A DNA stretch of 64,000 bases from Lagopus muta (GCF_023343835.1 NC_064435.1:41192603-41256602); one strand, 5' to 3'; numbered from the stretch's first letter, positions 42,201 to 47,659 are shown. Made by a program: numbers and translations. Notes: generated by a model from the sequence alone, not told the origin.

Positions 42201-43189
42201 GTGCTCTTGCTCCAGCTCAGGCTTCCTGAGCAGTTTTACTGTTCTGGCAGCACACATTCCCACTTGTAAGCTTGCTCAATTTCTCACTTGTCAGATTGCT
42301 GTTCTTTGTATTCATCTACACAGCTTTTAGACTAGGGGTAGTATTTAAAAACCAGTGTGCTTCTGCTAGGTAGTTGCTTGAAGCAGAACCTGATCCAGCT
42401 GTACAGGAGGCATGGAAGCACACTGCTTTCCAAAAACATCAAATATGGATGTGATGGCGTTCTCAGGTCATTTCTGTCAGTCTGGTCAGGTCTGGCTCAA
42501 ACTAGAATGTCTTTCAGGCTCAGTTAAAGTACAATTAATCCCTTCCATCCTCTTTTAAAAAGACATTCTGGGTTATTCCAAAAAAGAAAGAATGTAATGA
42601 AAGCAAACTTGTTTTAAAACCTTAACATTTCTAAAAAGTGCTCAGGAGTCTCCTGCTGTCAGAGCTGTACTGGAAAAGGCAACAAAATACTCCCTGTAGG
42701 CAGAGATGAGTGGAACAAGTGGGGAGATAACTGTGGATGGGAACTGCTGTGTCCTCCTTTCAGTTAAGAGATTTTTTCCCAAATTGAAATATACATGGTA
42801 ATTATTCACTAATGGAGGACACCAAAAGTCACCAACTTCTGACTGGCCAAGGTGCTGTCAAAGGTAGCTATTGAGCTCCTCACCTTGAAAATAAAGTTGC
42901 GCGAATGGTGATGGTGTGCAAAATAAAAACCCCTACCTGTTATTTATTCCTTTTAAGAACTTATTCTTGTGTTCTCAATTTTAGTGATGAGCTGCACCTG
43001 GGCTATGAGAAGTCACCTTTTTACAATGACTTTGCAGCTGTTGCTCGTGGCAGCACTGACCATAATATCAGAGCCAAAGAGCCAGAGGATGGACTGTCTG
43101 AGGAGAGCCAGGTGCGGTGCCTGATAGACCAAGCGACGGACCCCAATGTCCTCGGCAGGGTGTGGGAAGGATGGGAACCTTGGATGTGA
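103..43189 (+). CDS. PRKDC: PRKDC, DNA-dependent protein kinase catalytic subunit (3' 45 exons, 5' part outside window)
   Basis: PRKDC encodes the giant nuclear serine/threonine kinase of the PI3K-like family that binds Ku-held DNA ends and drives non-homologous end joining. Forty-five exons chain in one unbroken frame: 103-281, 1110-1278, 1800-1865, 2267-2339, 2562-2710, 3653-3790, 3980-4099, 5106-5249, 5466-5617, 6175-6306, 8313-8424, 9823-9947, 10041-10190, 10591-10764, 11641-11739, 12413-12623, 13000-13189, 13514-13729, 13971-14083, 16055-16186, 17337-17516, 20829-21037, 21450-21588, 22531-22719, 23212-23436, 23707-23815, 24479-24593, 26419-26608, 27843-28017, 28100-28290, 29566-29746, 30273-30433, 31622-31833, 32955-33042, 33697-33840, 35241-35445, 35991-36058, 36319-36539, 36835-36927, 38916-39005, 40256-40327, 40413-40614, 41086-41274, 41862-42001, 42985-43189. 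They encode 2,278 residues, about 55% of a protein of some 4,100. Landmarks are the kinase lysine motif [13 protein letters not shown], the catalytic loop [10 protein letters not shown], the metal motif GIDFGHAFG and the C-terminal GWEPWM. If the human count of 86 exons is conserved, these are exons 42-86. The gene is partial only because the window begins inside it. Confidence 0.97.
465..530 (+). repeat. CR1 LINE 3' tip
   Basis: The typical CR1 end is seen (ggttggaacctgatgatc, then ggtcctttccgacc), truncated to the last 65 bases. It lies in the first PRKDC intron of the window. Confidence 0.75.
1110..1278 (+). CDS. PRKDC: PRKDC window exon 2
   Basis: The acceptor is tattttcag and the donor gtgaga. 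The first base completes the Lys codon. The exon encodes [17 protein letters not shown] and [10 protein letters not shown], which are strongly conserved DNA-PKcs segments. Confidence 0.94.
1800..1865 (+). CDS. PRKDC: PRKDC window exon 3 (66 bp)
   Basis: This small 22-codon exon lies between ggtttgcag and gtgagt and encodes [15 protein letters not shown] plus FPVEIE. Both ends fall on codon boundaries, so skipping it would keep the frame. Confidence 0.92.
2267..2339 (+). CDS. PRKDC: PRKDC window exon 4
   Basis: The acceptor is ttgtttag and the donor gtatga. The exon encodes [18 protein letters not shown]. It ends one base into an Asp codon that the next exon completes. Confidence 0.91.
2562..2710 (+). 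CDS. PRKDC: PRKDC window exon 5 (PQR autophosphorylation cluster)
   Basis: The exon encodes [16 protein letters not shown] and YSSQD. These are the SQ sites that match the human PQR cluster, including the SSQD context of human Ser2056. PQR phosphorylation is known in mammals to restrain DNA-end processing. The acceptor is tcctatttag and the donor gtaatt, with the end on a codon boundary. Confidence 0.93.
2711..3652 (+). other. PRKDC intron, no feature seen
   Basis: This 942-base intron contains short open frames without family resemblance and no recognised repeat. Confidence 0.6.
3653..3790 (+). CDS. PRKDC: PRKDC window exon 6, with GC splice donor
   Basis: The exon encodes [20 protein letters not shown] and [14 protein letters not shown]. 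The frame demands an end on a codon boundary after VEE at 3790, where the following bases are gccagt, so this is a GC donor. The nearest GT (3795) would shift the frame of the next exon. The upstream acceptor is tttttctcag. Confidence 0.85.
3980..4099 (+). CDS. PRKDC: PRKDC window exon 7
   Basis: The acceptor is aaatttcag and the donor gtgagt. The exon encodes [20 protein letters not shown] and [15 protein letters not shown]. Both ends are on codon boundaries. Confidence 0.94.
4100..5105 (+). other. PRKDC intron, no feature seen
   Basis: This 1,006-base AT-rich intron ends in a long T/C tract before the acceptor. No repeat or RNA gene was recognised. Confidence 0.6.
5106..5249 (+). CDS. PRKDC: PRKDC window exon 8
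   Basis: The exon is preceded by a long pyrimidine tract and caaag, and the donor is gtaagg. It encodes [20 protein letters not shown] and [19 protein letters not shown]. Confidence 0.94.
5466..5617 (+). CDS. PRKDC: PRKDC window exon 9, with GC splice donor
   Basis: The exon encodes [20 protein letters not shown] and [20 protein letters not shown], ending CLSIPY. The only frame-compatible end is acag followed by gcaagc, a classical AG|GCAAG GC-type donor. The codon at this junction becomes AGC (Ser), where mammals have Arg. Confidence 0.87.
6109..6150. repeat. (AT)n microsatellite
   Basis: Alternating AT/GT dinucleotides lie about 25 bases upstream of the acceptor of PRKDC window exon 10. 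The tract is likely length-polymorphic. Confidence 0.85.
6175..6306 (+). CDS. PRKDC: PRKDC window exon 10
   Basis: The acceptor is atccatcag, shortly after an (AT)n tract, and the donor is gtgaga. The exon encodes [20 protein letters not shown] and [14 protein letters not shown]. Confidence 0.94.
6640..8052 (+). mobile_element. Degraded CR1 LINE (reverse-transcriptase part and 3' end)
   Basis: This is sense-oriented CR1 of about 1.4 kb inside a PRKDC intron. The 5' part resembles the CR1 ORF2 stretch before and in the reverse transcriptase (for example cttctttaaatatgttaac). The middle has the CR1 phrase cctgatgggattcacccc, and the end has gatgattcttgtgtatccct followed by ttccaactt. Stops and frameshifts are frequent and an internal section of the reverse transcriptase seems missing, so it is inactive. 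The 5' edge is uncertain. Confidence 0.85.
8313..8424 (+). CDS. PRKDC: PRKDC window exon 11
   Basis: The acceptor is tttgtgctag and the donor gtaagt. The exon encodes [20 protein letters not shown] and [17 protein letters not shown]. Confidence 0.94.
8425..9822 (+). other. PRKDC intron, no feature seen
   Basis: This 1,398-base intron has a short A-run near 9178. No repeat family or RNA gene was recognised. Confidence 0.55.
9823..9947 (+). CDS. PRKDC: PRKDC window exon 12
   Basis: The acceptor is taattctcag and the donor gtatgt. The exon encodes [20 protein letters not shown] and [19 protein letters not shown]. Confidence 0.94.
10041..10190 (+). CDS. PRKDC: PRKDC window exon 13
   Basis: The acceptor is atgttaag and the donor gtacgt. 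The exon encodes [19 protein letters not shown] and [15 protein letters not shown]. The intron before it is only 93 bases. Confidence 0.93.
10591..10764 (+). CDS. PRKDC: PRKDC window exon 14
   Basis: The acceptor is caactttag and the donor gtatgt. The exon encodes [38 protein letters not shown] and YDNY. Confidence 0.94.
11641..11739 (+). CDS. PRKDC: PRKDC window exon 15
   Basis: The acceptor is ctaatggcag and the donor gtgagt. The exon encodes [20 protein letters not shown] and [13 protein letters not shown]. The Gln codon at its end is split with the next exon. Confidence 0.93.
12413..12623 (+). CDS. PRKDC: PRKDC window exon 16
   Basis: The acceptor is accgttacag and the donor gtaaat. The exon encodes [36 protein letters not shown] and [11 protein letters not shown]. 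Confidence 0.94.
13000..13189 (+). CDS. PRKDC: PRKDC window exon 17 (ABCDE autophosphorylation cluster)
   Basis: The exon encodes [20 protein letters not shown], then SSQERS, VRATQRQ and FTPTQN. The SQ/TQ sites correspond to the human ABCDE cluster (Thr2609 to Thr2647), whose phosphorylation in trans opens DNA ends for processing. The site matching human Thr2620 appears as SQ rather than TQ. The acceptor is tttatag and the donor gtaagt. Confidence 0.94.
13514..13729 (+). CDS. PRKDC: PRKDC window exon 18 (caspase-site region)
   Basis: The exon encodes [28 protein letters not shown] and NEVDSKTKG. Human DNA-PKcs has a DEVD-N caspase-3 cleavage site at this point; here the first Asp reads Asn (codon 13705-13707). 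The acceptor is tctttacag and the donor gtgtgt. Confidence 0.94.
13971..14083 (+). CDS. PRKDC: PRKDC window exon 19
   Basis: The acceptor is tatgcctag and the donor gtttgt. The exon encodes [20 protein letters not shown] and [16 protein letters not shown]. Confidence 0.94.
14084..16054 (+). other. PRKDC intron, A-run only
   Basis: This 1,971-base intron contains a roughly 25-base A-run at 15398-15424 and A/T-rich DNA near 15770. No coding or CR1 sequence was recognised. Confidence 0.55.
15398..15424. repeat. Poly-A tract
   Basis: About 24 consecutive A's follow an aaggaaa-rich lead. It could be a simple repeat or the tail of an old retroposed copy, but no source copy is recognisable upstream. 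Confidence 0.8.
16055..16186 (+). CDS. PRKDC: PRKDC window exon 20
   Basis: The acceptor is tgcatttcag and the donor gtctgt. The exon encodes [20 protein letters not shown] and [20 protein letters not shown]. Confidence 0.94.
16187..17336 (+). other. PRKDC intron, no feature seen
   Basis: This 1,150-base intron has scattered short open frames without family resemblance and no recognised repeat. Confidence 0.55.
17337..17516 (+). CDS. PRKDC: PRKDC window exon 21
   Basis: The acceptor is gatttacag and the donor gtaaat. The exon encodes [20 protein letters not shown] and [20 protein letters not shown]. It lies close to the start of the FAT domain. Confidence 0.93.
17545..18060 (-). mobile_element. 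CR1 LINE fragment, antisense (reverse-transcriptase C-terminal part)
   Basis: Read on the minus strand, the stretch 17836-17600 translates to CR1-like [20 protein letters not shown], then [19 protein letters not shown] and [15 protein letters not shown]. The neighbouring plus-strand text (catcatcagcaaacttgttg) is the antisense of the CR1 FADD segment. It is frameshifted and truncated, and sits opposite to PRKDC transcription. Confidence 0.88.
18061..20636 (+). other. Rest of long PRKDC intron, no feature seen
   Basis: About 2.6 kb of intron between the antisense CR1 and the A/T tract. No exon, repeat family or RNA gene was recognised. Confidence 0.5.
20637..20692. repeat. Adjacent poly-A and poly-T tracts (possible hairpin)
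   Basis: A run of about 18 A's is followed, after a 10-base spacer, by a T-rich run with a few C's. The two arms could pair in the transcript. The tract ends about 136 bases upstream of PRKDC window exon 22. Confidence 0.7.
20829..21037 (+). CDS. PRKDC: PRKDC window exon 22 (FAT domain begins)
   Basis: The acceptor is gtcttacag and the donor gtaaat. The exon encodes [36 protein letters not shown] and [13 protein letters not shown]. It follows a 3.3 kb intron, one of the longest in the window. Confidence 0.93.
21450..21588 (+). CDS. PRKDC: PRKDC window exon 23
   Basis: The acceptor is gttgatag and the donor gtaaaa. The exon encodes [20 protein letters not shown] and [18 protein letters not shown], part of the FAT helical repeats. 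Confidence 0.94.
21815..22170 (+). mobile_element. CR1 LINE 3' fragment, sense
   Basis: It contains the CR1 phrases gtggtgaggtgctggaacag, ccctggaggtgttcaaggcc, tggatggggctctgggcagc and ttaaggtcccttccaaccca. It ends with the attctatgattct tail, in a PRKDC intron. Confidence 0.92.
22531..22719 (+). CDS. PRKDC: PRKDC window exon 24
   Basis: The acceptor is gattccctag and the donor gtgttt. The exon encodes [40 protein letters not shown] and DPFYQ. Confidence 0.94.
23212..23436 (+). CDS. PRKDC: PRKDC window exon 25
   Basis: The acceptor is caccttccag and the donor gtaaaa. The exon encodes [38 protein letters not shown] and [15 protein letters not shown]. Confidence 0.95.
23707..23815 (+). CDS. 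PRKDC: PRKDC window exon 26
   Basis: The acceptor is gcctttcag and the donor gtaaat. The exon encodes [20 protein letters not shown] and [16 protein letters not shown]. Confidence 0.94.
24479..24593 (+). CDS. PRKDC: PRKDC window exon 27
   Basis: The acceptor is gatttctag and the donor gtaaga. The exon encodes [20 protein letters not shown] and [17 protein letters not shown]. Confidence 0.94.
24594..25559 (+). other. PRKDC intron part, no feature seen
   Basis: This is intronic DNA before the CR1 copy at 25560. Nothing was recognised. Confidence 0.5.
25560..25843 (+). mobile_element. CR1 LINE 3' fragment, sense
   Basis: Typical segments are ggttcaggttggatattagg, gtggtcagtggcacaggctg, cagtcactgtccctggaggt and ggtcttttccaacccttgtg, with the terminal gattctgtaa. 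Confidence 0.92.
26419..26608 (+). CDS. PRKDC: PRKDC window exon 28
   Basis: The acceptor is cattgtgcag and the donor gtgcct. The exon encodes [14 protein letters not shown], an acidic loop ([20 protein letters not shown]) and [18 protein letters not shown]. Confidence 0.94.
27585..27745 (-). mobile_element. CR1 LINE 3' fragment, antisense
   Basis: The reverse complement of a CR1 3' end is seen: agagtcatggaatctttaga, ggaggggacttctgagggcc, then agttgcccagggactt and tctccagggatggggcatca. Confidence 0.85.
27843..28017 (+). CDS. PRKDC: PRKDC window exon 29
   Basis: The acceptor is tgaatacag and the donor gtaaca. The exon encodes [38 protein letters not shown] and [13 protein letters not shown]. 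The intron that follows is only 82 bases. Confidence 0.94.
28100..28290 (+). CDS. PRKDC: PRKDC window exon 30
   Basis: The acceptor is ctccaacag and the donor gtaaaa. The exon encodes [40 protein letters not shown] and [14 protein letters not shown]. Confidence 0.94.
28291..29565 (+). other. PRKDC intron, no feature seen
   Basis: This 1,275-base intron ends in an AT-rich stretch (29515-29545) before the acceptor. No repeat family was recognised. Confidence 0.5.
29566..29746 (+). CDS. PRKDC: PRKDC window exon 31
   Basis: The acceptor is aaatttcag and the donor gttagt. The exon encodes [20 protein letters not shown] and [20 protein letters not shown]. Confidence 0.94.
30273..30433 (+). CDS. 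PRKDC: PRKDC window exon 32
   Basis: The acceptor is tcttggcag and the donor gtgagt. The exon encodes [20 protein letters not shown] and [20 protein letters not shown]. Confidence 0.95.
30434..31621 (+). other. PRKDC intron, no feature seen
   Basis: This 1,188-base intron holds C/T-rich DNA at 30770-30930 and no recognised gene or repeat. Confidence 0.5.
31622..31833 (+). CDS. PRKDC: PRKDC window exon 33
   Basis: The acceptor is ctgttttgcag and the donor gtgaat. The exon encodes [40 protein letters not shown] and [19 protein letters not shown], at the C-terminal end of FAT. Confidence 0.94.
31834..32954 (+). other. PRKDC intron with a long antisense open frame
   Basis: This 1,121-base intron has no recognised repeat. 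Its minus strand carries most of a 255-codon open frame (31628-32395) that also covers the preceding exon; see the findings. Confidence 0.5.
32955..33042 (+). CDS. PRKDC: PRKDC window exon 34
   Basis: The acceptor is cttttaaag and the donor gtaaag. The exon encodes [20 protein letters not shown] and [10 protein letters not shown]. Confidence 0.94.
33697..33840 (+). CDS. PRKDC: PRKDC window exon 35
   Basis: The acceptor is tgctttcag and the donor gtacgc. The exon encodes [40 protein letters not shown] and RKQFVQ. Confidence 0.94.
34445..34525 (-). mobile_element. CR1 LINE 3' tip, antisense
   Basis: The text cacagagtcatagaatcctt followed by gatcatctagtccaactctt is the reverse complement of a CR1 3' end. 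Confidence 0.85.
34690..34866 (+). mobile_element. CR1 LINE 3' end, sense
   Basis: The text gagttggacttgatgatctt, cctcttccaactctggatat and tctgtgattct is a CR1 3' terminus. The part before 34795 is less clear. It lies 165 bases from an antisense CR1 tip in the same intron. Confidence 0.75.
35241..35445 (+). CDS. PRKDC: PRKDC window exon 36
   Basis: The acceptor is tgaacctcag and the donor gtaagt. The exon encodes [40 protein letters not shown] and [20 protein letters not shown], just before the kinase domain. Confidence 0.95.
35991..36058 (+). CDS. PRKDC: PRKDC window exon 37
   Basis: The exon is 68 bp, preceded by a run of C and cccacag, with donor gtatgt. It encodes [20 protein letters not shown] plus DER, the entry to the kinase N-lobe. 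Confidence 0.94.
36319..36539 (+). CDS. PRKDC: PRKDC window exon 38 (kinase N-lobe, ATP-lysine motif)
   Basis: The acceptor is tcttccaag and the donor gtagga. The exon encodes [20 protein letters not shown] and [20 protein letters not shown]. The KGGEDLRQD lysine is the ATP-contacting residue of PI3K-like kinases. Confidence 0.95.
36835..36927 (+). CDS. PRKDC: PRKDC window exon 39 (93 bp, frame-neutral kinase exon)
   Basis: The acceptor is ttgttccag and the donor gtgatg. The exon encodes [20 protein letters not shown] and [10 protein letters not shown]. Its 93 bases add exactly 31 codons, so skipping would not break the frame. A human isoform lacking a 31-residue kinase segment at this place is catalogued. 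Confidence 0.93.
36928..38915 (+). other. PRKDC intron with a CR1 remnant
   Basis: This 1,988-base intron holds an antisense CR1-like tip at about 38195-38242 (tggttggaaaagactactga, tcatctagttcaacc). Nothing else was recognised. Confidence 0.55.
38916..39005 (+). CDS. PRKDC: PRKDC window exon 40
   Basis: The acceptor is tgtccacag and the donor gtaagt. The exon encodes [20 protein letters not shown] and LSRYSAMYK. Confidence 0.93.
39006..40255 (+). other. PRKDC intron with a CR1 remnant
   Basis: This 1,250-base intron contains a sense CR1 tip at about 40066-40118 (ctggaggtcccttccaaccc, tctgtgattctg). Nothing else was recognised. Confidence 0.6.
40256..40327 (+). CDS. PRKDC: PRKDC window exon 41 (72 bp)
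   Basis: The acceptor is caatttgcag and the donor gtgagt. The exon encodes [20 protein letters not shown] and DVL. Confidence 0.94.
40413..40614 (+). CDS. PRKDC: PRKDC window exon 42 (catalytic loop and DFG)
   Basis: The exon encodes [39 protein letters not shown] and [19 protein letters not shown] is the catalytic loop and DFG the magnesium motif, so the kinase looks active. The acceptor is ttctgcccag and the donor gtattt. Confidence 0.96.
41086..41274 (+). CDS. PRKDC: PRKDC window exon 43 (activation loop and C-lobe)
   Basis: The exon encodes [20 protein letters not shown] and [20 protein letters not shown]. The RLTRQF threonine sits where human Thr3950 does. The acceptor is catcggtcag and the donor gtgagg. 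Confidence 0.95.
41862..42001 (+). CDS. PRKDC: PRKDC window exon 44
   Basis: The acceptor is tctctttag and the donor gtaaga. The exon encodes [40 protein letters not shown] and PARIT. Confidence 0.95.
42002..42984 (+). other. Last PRKDC intron, no feature seen
   Basis: This 983-base intron has no recognised repeat or RNA gene. Confidence 0.5.
42985..43189 (+). CDS. PRKDC: PRKDC last coding exon (FATC tail and stop)
   Basis: The acceptor is caattttag. The exon encodes [37 protein letters not shown] and the FATC tail [19 protein letters not shown], followed by tga. The invariant GWEPWM end shows that the C-terminus is intact. Confidence 0.97.
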
Positions 43190-44146
43190 GGCTGCTCTTG
43201 AAAGTCCACTCTGATGAGGGGAGGAACCCTCACACACAGCTGCAGCCAGTCCGAATTTTAAGGCCAAGGAGCGAAAAGCCATTTTTATCATCGTCAGTTA
43301 ACTTGACTAATGCAGGAAATGTTCTTGTACTCAAACAGTGATTTGTTTACATGGTTCTGTAACCAAACAGCTGTATTGGCCTCATGTTAACATCAGTGTG
43401 GGAAAAACTGGTGAGGCTTCAGAGCTTGAGGGGCAGTCTGGAAGGTGCTCCAGGCATGCAGACCAGAGCAGGAATTCACACCCTCTACATTTGCAGCCAT
43501 CCTTTCAGTGAAAGTGCGTGCTTTGTTTGTTTTTGTTTTCCTTCCCAAAGATCTTGCTGGAAACCATTCTGCAGACACATTATTTGTAATTAAAATGGGG
43601 AAGTTTTTCTGTCAATAGAAACTGTAAAGCACGTAGTATAACTAACCAGAAAATATCTTTTAATACTAGAGAACACCTGAAGTATCTGGATGGCTGTTTC
43701 ATTTCTGGGTGATGAGAAAGCAGTGATAGCACCAGTTTGTTACAGCAGTTTGGTTTTTAACATTTAGACATTTTGGCCTGTGACCTCTGTACTTTATAGA
43801 GGTCTGCAGTCCTCATTTTTTTATTAATGCCAAATTAACTTTGGAAAGCCAAAGCCAAAAGGAGGCACTGACAGCGCAGCAGAGAACTGCTGCCCAGCGA
43901 AGTAATAGCTGTTGCACTTTGGTATTTGCGTGTGACAAAGCTGAGGAACTGTGTGAGGTTTGGCTCTTCTTGTTGGCTGCTCTCGGTAACCTTGGTGGCA
44001 GGTACAGCACAGGTGACGAGGGGGCAAGATAGTTCTCTTAAAACATTGTGGTTATTTGTTACCCAGAGTTCAGCGCAGAAGATAACTTCCATTGATGTTT
44101 TTAATAATTATCATAAAAGATGTAATAAAAGTGAGTCTTTGCCCTT
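43190..44146 (+). other. PRKDC: PRKDC 3' UTR
   Basis: This noncoding stretch runs from the stop codon to just past the first good polyadenylation signal. It carries no recognised repeat. A second AATAAA at 44588 could give a longer form. Confidence 0.75.
44124..44129 (+). terminator. PRKDC: Polyadenylation signal AATAAA, PRKDC
   Basis: This is the first canonical AATAAA after the PRKDC stop. It is followed within 20 bases by a GT/T-rich stretch (gtgagtcttt). Confidence 0.7.
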
Positions 44147-46339
44147 TCACTGCTCTGGAGCATTCCTTCCTGCCTCTGTACCCCAGTGCACTGCACACCG
44201 GGGAGCAGGGCCTGGCCTGGCTAAGGGAGGTGGGTAAGGGGAGGCTGCAGGCAGAGTCCTGATGGCTGGGGAAGGGAACTGGCGGTGGTGCAGAAACAGC
44301 TGTTTGTTACCTTGTTTCATATTACAAAAAAGACCTCACTTAGTCAAAAATGAAAAATAAGTCTTCAGATGCACTGCCCACTTTTTAAGTTAGTTGAGGG
44401 CACTTAGCTGAAAACATCAGAAATTACCCATGGGTGCAGGTAGAGGTTAGAGGGCAGGTTTTTTTCCACAAGTGTGCACTGCAGGCTGTGTGTGTGTGTT
44501 CTCACGGGCAGCTATAAAGCAGGTGGCACTGTGACTGACGCTCAGGTCTAAAGTTGTCAGTCTACAAATGTAAGAAAGTTAAAGCCCAATAAAAAGCAAC
44601 ATGAAAAGGTGAGGAGATATTTAGTGATGAAGTGGCTGCCTGTAGGAGGTGTTAAATGGCACTTTTGGCACATACCTCTGATATATACAAGGTACTTTGA
44701 CCTGTACCATAGAGGACAAAGTTTAGCTTTACAATTTAACGAGGCTCTTCTCGCTGTGACTTTTGATACCTGCAGCAGCACTGGATGTCTCTGCTTGGCA
44801 GGTCTCCTCCTGGGCTGGACCTAAGCAGGAATGTGGTGCAGGTAGCCCTGACACCACGGGCCTTGACAGCCTTTGGGAGATGCCTACAGCAGTTATAAAA
44901 ACCATCAAAGTAGTTATAAAATTGGTTCCGGCCCTAAACTAAGTGTTGTAATTTGAAGCCCCAGCTACCTCAGTCCTATTAGCAATGTGTTTGTCAGCCT
45001 CACGAAGCAGTTGTGGAACAAAGTCTGCATAAAACCGCTGCCTTCTCATAAGCACTTCCCATGCAAAGCCAGTGCAATTACCCTAATGAGCAGTAAATGA
45101 GCAGGCTTTCTCTGCAGCTATACGAGCCTGAAACTAACCTCCAACATATGTAAATAGCAGTTGTCAGCCACAGTCCTCATTTCTGAATGCTTTAAATAAA
45201 ATACAGAAGTTAAAGGGAAGACTGAAGCTCATCTATGAAGGAGCAAGGAAAGCACTGACATAAGGAAAACCTCAGGCAGCCGGGCACTGTGCTTCACAGG
45301 GCGGTTTTGTTCTGGTTCCAGAAAAGAGCGAAACGATGCAGGGCTCAAAGGCAGAGAGTGCTATAGGTCTTGTGATGCACAGCACAACCTAGCAGCTGTC
45401 CACAAGTGCAGAAGGGCATTTCCTTCCTCGATTAAACAGGCAGATGTGGGCTGTAGCTGGAAGTGCATCAGTTGTGTCTGAAAAGCGACGCAGCACATTA
45501 GCTTATACTCTCAGTAGGCTTCTGTTAGTGTACAGAGTAGTGCTCCCTTTAAGCTCACTGCTGACACCCCTGTCAATCTTATAATTTCCCTCTAATTAAA
45601 TGTCATCTGACTGCTCAATGTAGAGGAAAACCAGCTCCAGCCTCCAGTTTCATTTCTTAATGACAAAGAAATTTAGGCATGCTGCATGTCACGCTCAGGT
45701 ATTTCCTATTTCAATTCATCCCATCACCCTGCTCTACAGCTGCCTTTCCCAGCCCATGAACCAGGATTCCCCTGGAGGCTGCTCTGTCACTGGGCCAGGC
45801 AAGGCCTCCAAAGCTCTGCTGCTATCAGCCCCTCTGGCACAGTGCCGTACTTCTGCCTGGGCAGGAGAGCTCTGAGAGAATGGAGAGGATTGAAGCAAGG
45901 CTGAAGCCTTGCCCCAGTTCCTTGCCTTACCTGTGGGCTGTCCCCACATTTAGCTTTGCTGTTACACTCCCATTCCTCAGGTTCCTGGGAGTCACAGCTG
46001 GCACTGGAGAGTGAAGTGTGTCTATTCTCTCTGGAAAATCGTAGAGAGTTTCCTTGTTTCTTTTTGTCTTCTATGCTCAACCATGACCAGCTTTTACAGA
46101 AATTCAGGTGCTCATAACGTTTTTTAATGCTCTGTAAAACTTACCACAGGCAAGGAGACTTAGTGCCTCAGGTACGCAGCAGTTTGAGTGATCCAAGTTC
46201 TTGTCTTTTCTCTGCCTGTGAAAGCTGAACATGAGTCAGCAACATGCTCCTGCAGCAAGGCAGCTGGTGGTGTCCTGGCTGTGTGATGACAGCATGGCCA
46301 GCAGGCCGAGGGGTGAGCTGAGGTCACAGCTGGAGCATG
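44147..46339. other. Intergenic DNA between PRKDC and CEBPD, no gene seen
   Basis: About 2.2 kb downstream of PRKDC with a second AATAAA at 44588. No coding exon, CR1 copy or RNA gene was recognised. It could contain CEBPD regulatory DNA, but nothing in the sequence proves this. Confidence 0.5.
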
Positions 46340-46790
46340 GAGCTCAGGTCTGGGTCCTCAGTACAAGAGAGACCTGGGCTGTGGGCTGGACACAACGCAG
46401 GGCCACCTGTGAGCAGAGGCTGAGAGAACCAGGCCTGTTTAGCCTGAAGGAATTTCCCAGGGATCTCACCAGTGTTAATGAATACCTGAAGGGAGGGAGC
46501 AATGAGGCCAGGCTCTTTACAGTGGTTCCCAGTGCCAGGATAAGAGGCAGTGGGCACAACCTGGCACACAGGATGTTCCCTCAGAGCACCAGGAGCACTT
46601 CTGTGCTGTGCAGGTGACGGAGCGCTGGCACAGGCTGTGTGTGGGCTCTGCAGCTCAGAGACCTTCAGCAGCTGCCTGGATGTGGGCCTGGGACCCTGCT
46701 CTGGTGTGCCTGATGGAACGGGAGTTGGGCCTGATGGGCACTGCCAGCCTCAGCCAGTCTGGGGTGCTGTGAAATTGTTCATGCAACAAA
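46340..46790 (+). mobile_element. CR1 LINE 3' part, sense
   Basis: CR1-like phrases are gtgagcagaggctgagagaa, gatctcaccagtgttaatga, acctgaagggagggagcaat and tgggcctgatgggcactgcc. The copy is degraded and its 3' end is not the usual attctatgattct tail. Confidence 0.75.
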
Positions 46791-46799
46791 ACCGCTGAA

Positions 46800-47205
46800 A
46801 GCTGTGGAGTGCAGGTCTTATGGGGAGCAGTTGAGAGAACTGGGATTGATCAATCTGGGGAGGAGAAAGTTCAGGGGAGACCTTGTTGCTCTCTACAGTC
46901 GCCTACACGGAGTCTGTAGCGAGGTGGGGATCAGTCTCTTATCCCAGGATACTAGCAATAGGACAAGAGGGAATGGCCTTAAATTGTGCCAGAAGATGTT
47001 CAGGTGGGATATTAGGAGGAAAAAAAAACCTCTGCTCGGAAAGAGTGGTGAGGCAGTGGCAGAGGCTGCCCAGGGAGGTGGTGGAGTCAGCATCTCTGGA
47101 GGTGTTCAACAAACACAGAGATGTGGCACTCAGGGGATGGGCTGGCAGTTGTACCAGATGGTCTTAGAGGTCTTTTCCAACCTTAATGACTCTAGAATTC
47201 TATGC
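46800..47205 (+). mobile_element. CR1 LINE 3' part, sense
   Basis: Phrases include ggcagaggctgcccagggag, gcatctctggaggtgttcaa and agaggtcttttccaacctta, followed by ctctagaattctat. It lies directly after the preceding CR1 copy in the same orientation and about 125 bases before the GC-rich CEBPD island. Confidence 0.88.
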
Positions 47206-47645
47206 AAACAGCTTCTGAGACTTCAGAAGAATGTGGCTGTATTCCTGCCTTGAATCCCTGAATCCTACTTTGGTAAATAGCATCACTTTTTTACTTACTT
47301 GCTTAGTTGCCCCCGAGCTTCACACCGTGAGGAGGAAGCACTGAGAACTACCACCTGAGCTGGGCTCCTCACCTGCTGGAACGCCGGGACGAAGGCACCC
47401 GGGGCAAGCCGGTCTTTACCATCACGAACCTGGGCAGCTCGTGCCCCTTTCCCACCTCGGAGCCGCGCCGGCCGCCCGCACCGCAGGGCTCCGCGTCCGA
47501 GCGCTCGCCTCGCGCCTCGGGAGGGCGCTGGGGTGCTGGGAGCGGGGCCGAGCGGAGCCGTCGCGGCCCCGGTGGGACGGGGCGACGCAGGGAGGGTGCA
47601 GGAACCGGGGACCCGGCACCTCCGCCTCCCTCCGTCCCCCCGGGG

Positions 47646-47659
47646 CCGCCAGGTGGCAT
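47646..47659 (+). promoter_or_regulatory. CTCF-like core motif
   Basis: The text ccgccaggtggcat matches the known CTCF core (CCgcCAGgtGGCa). It lies about 270 bases upstream of the TATA box of CEBPD. This is a motif match only; binding is not shown. Confidence 0.5.

Noticed and set aside
44588-44593. Second AATAAA as the main PRKDC end
   Set aside because: It is possible as an alternative, but the signal at 44124 comes first and has a better downstream stretch.
46231-46617. 128-codon plus-strand open frame
   Set aside because: It overlaps a degraded CR1 copy and has no protein resemblance.
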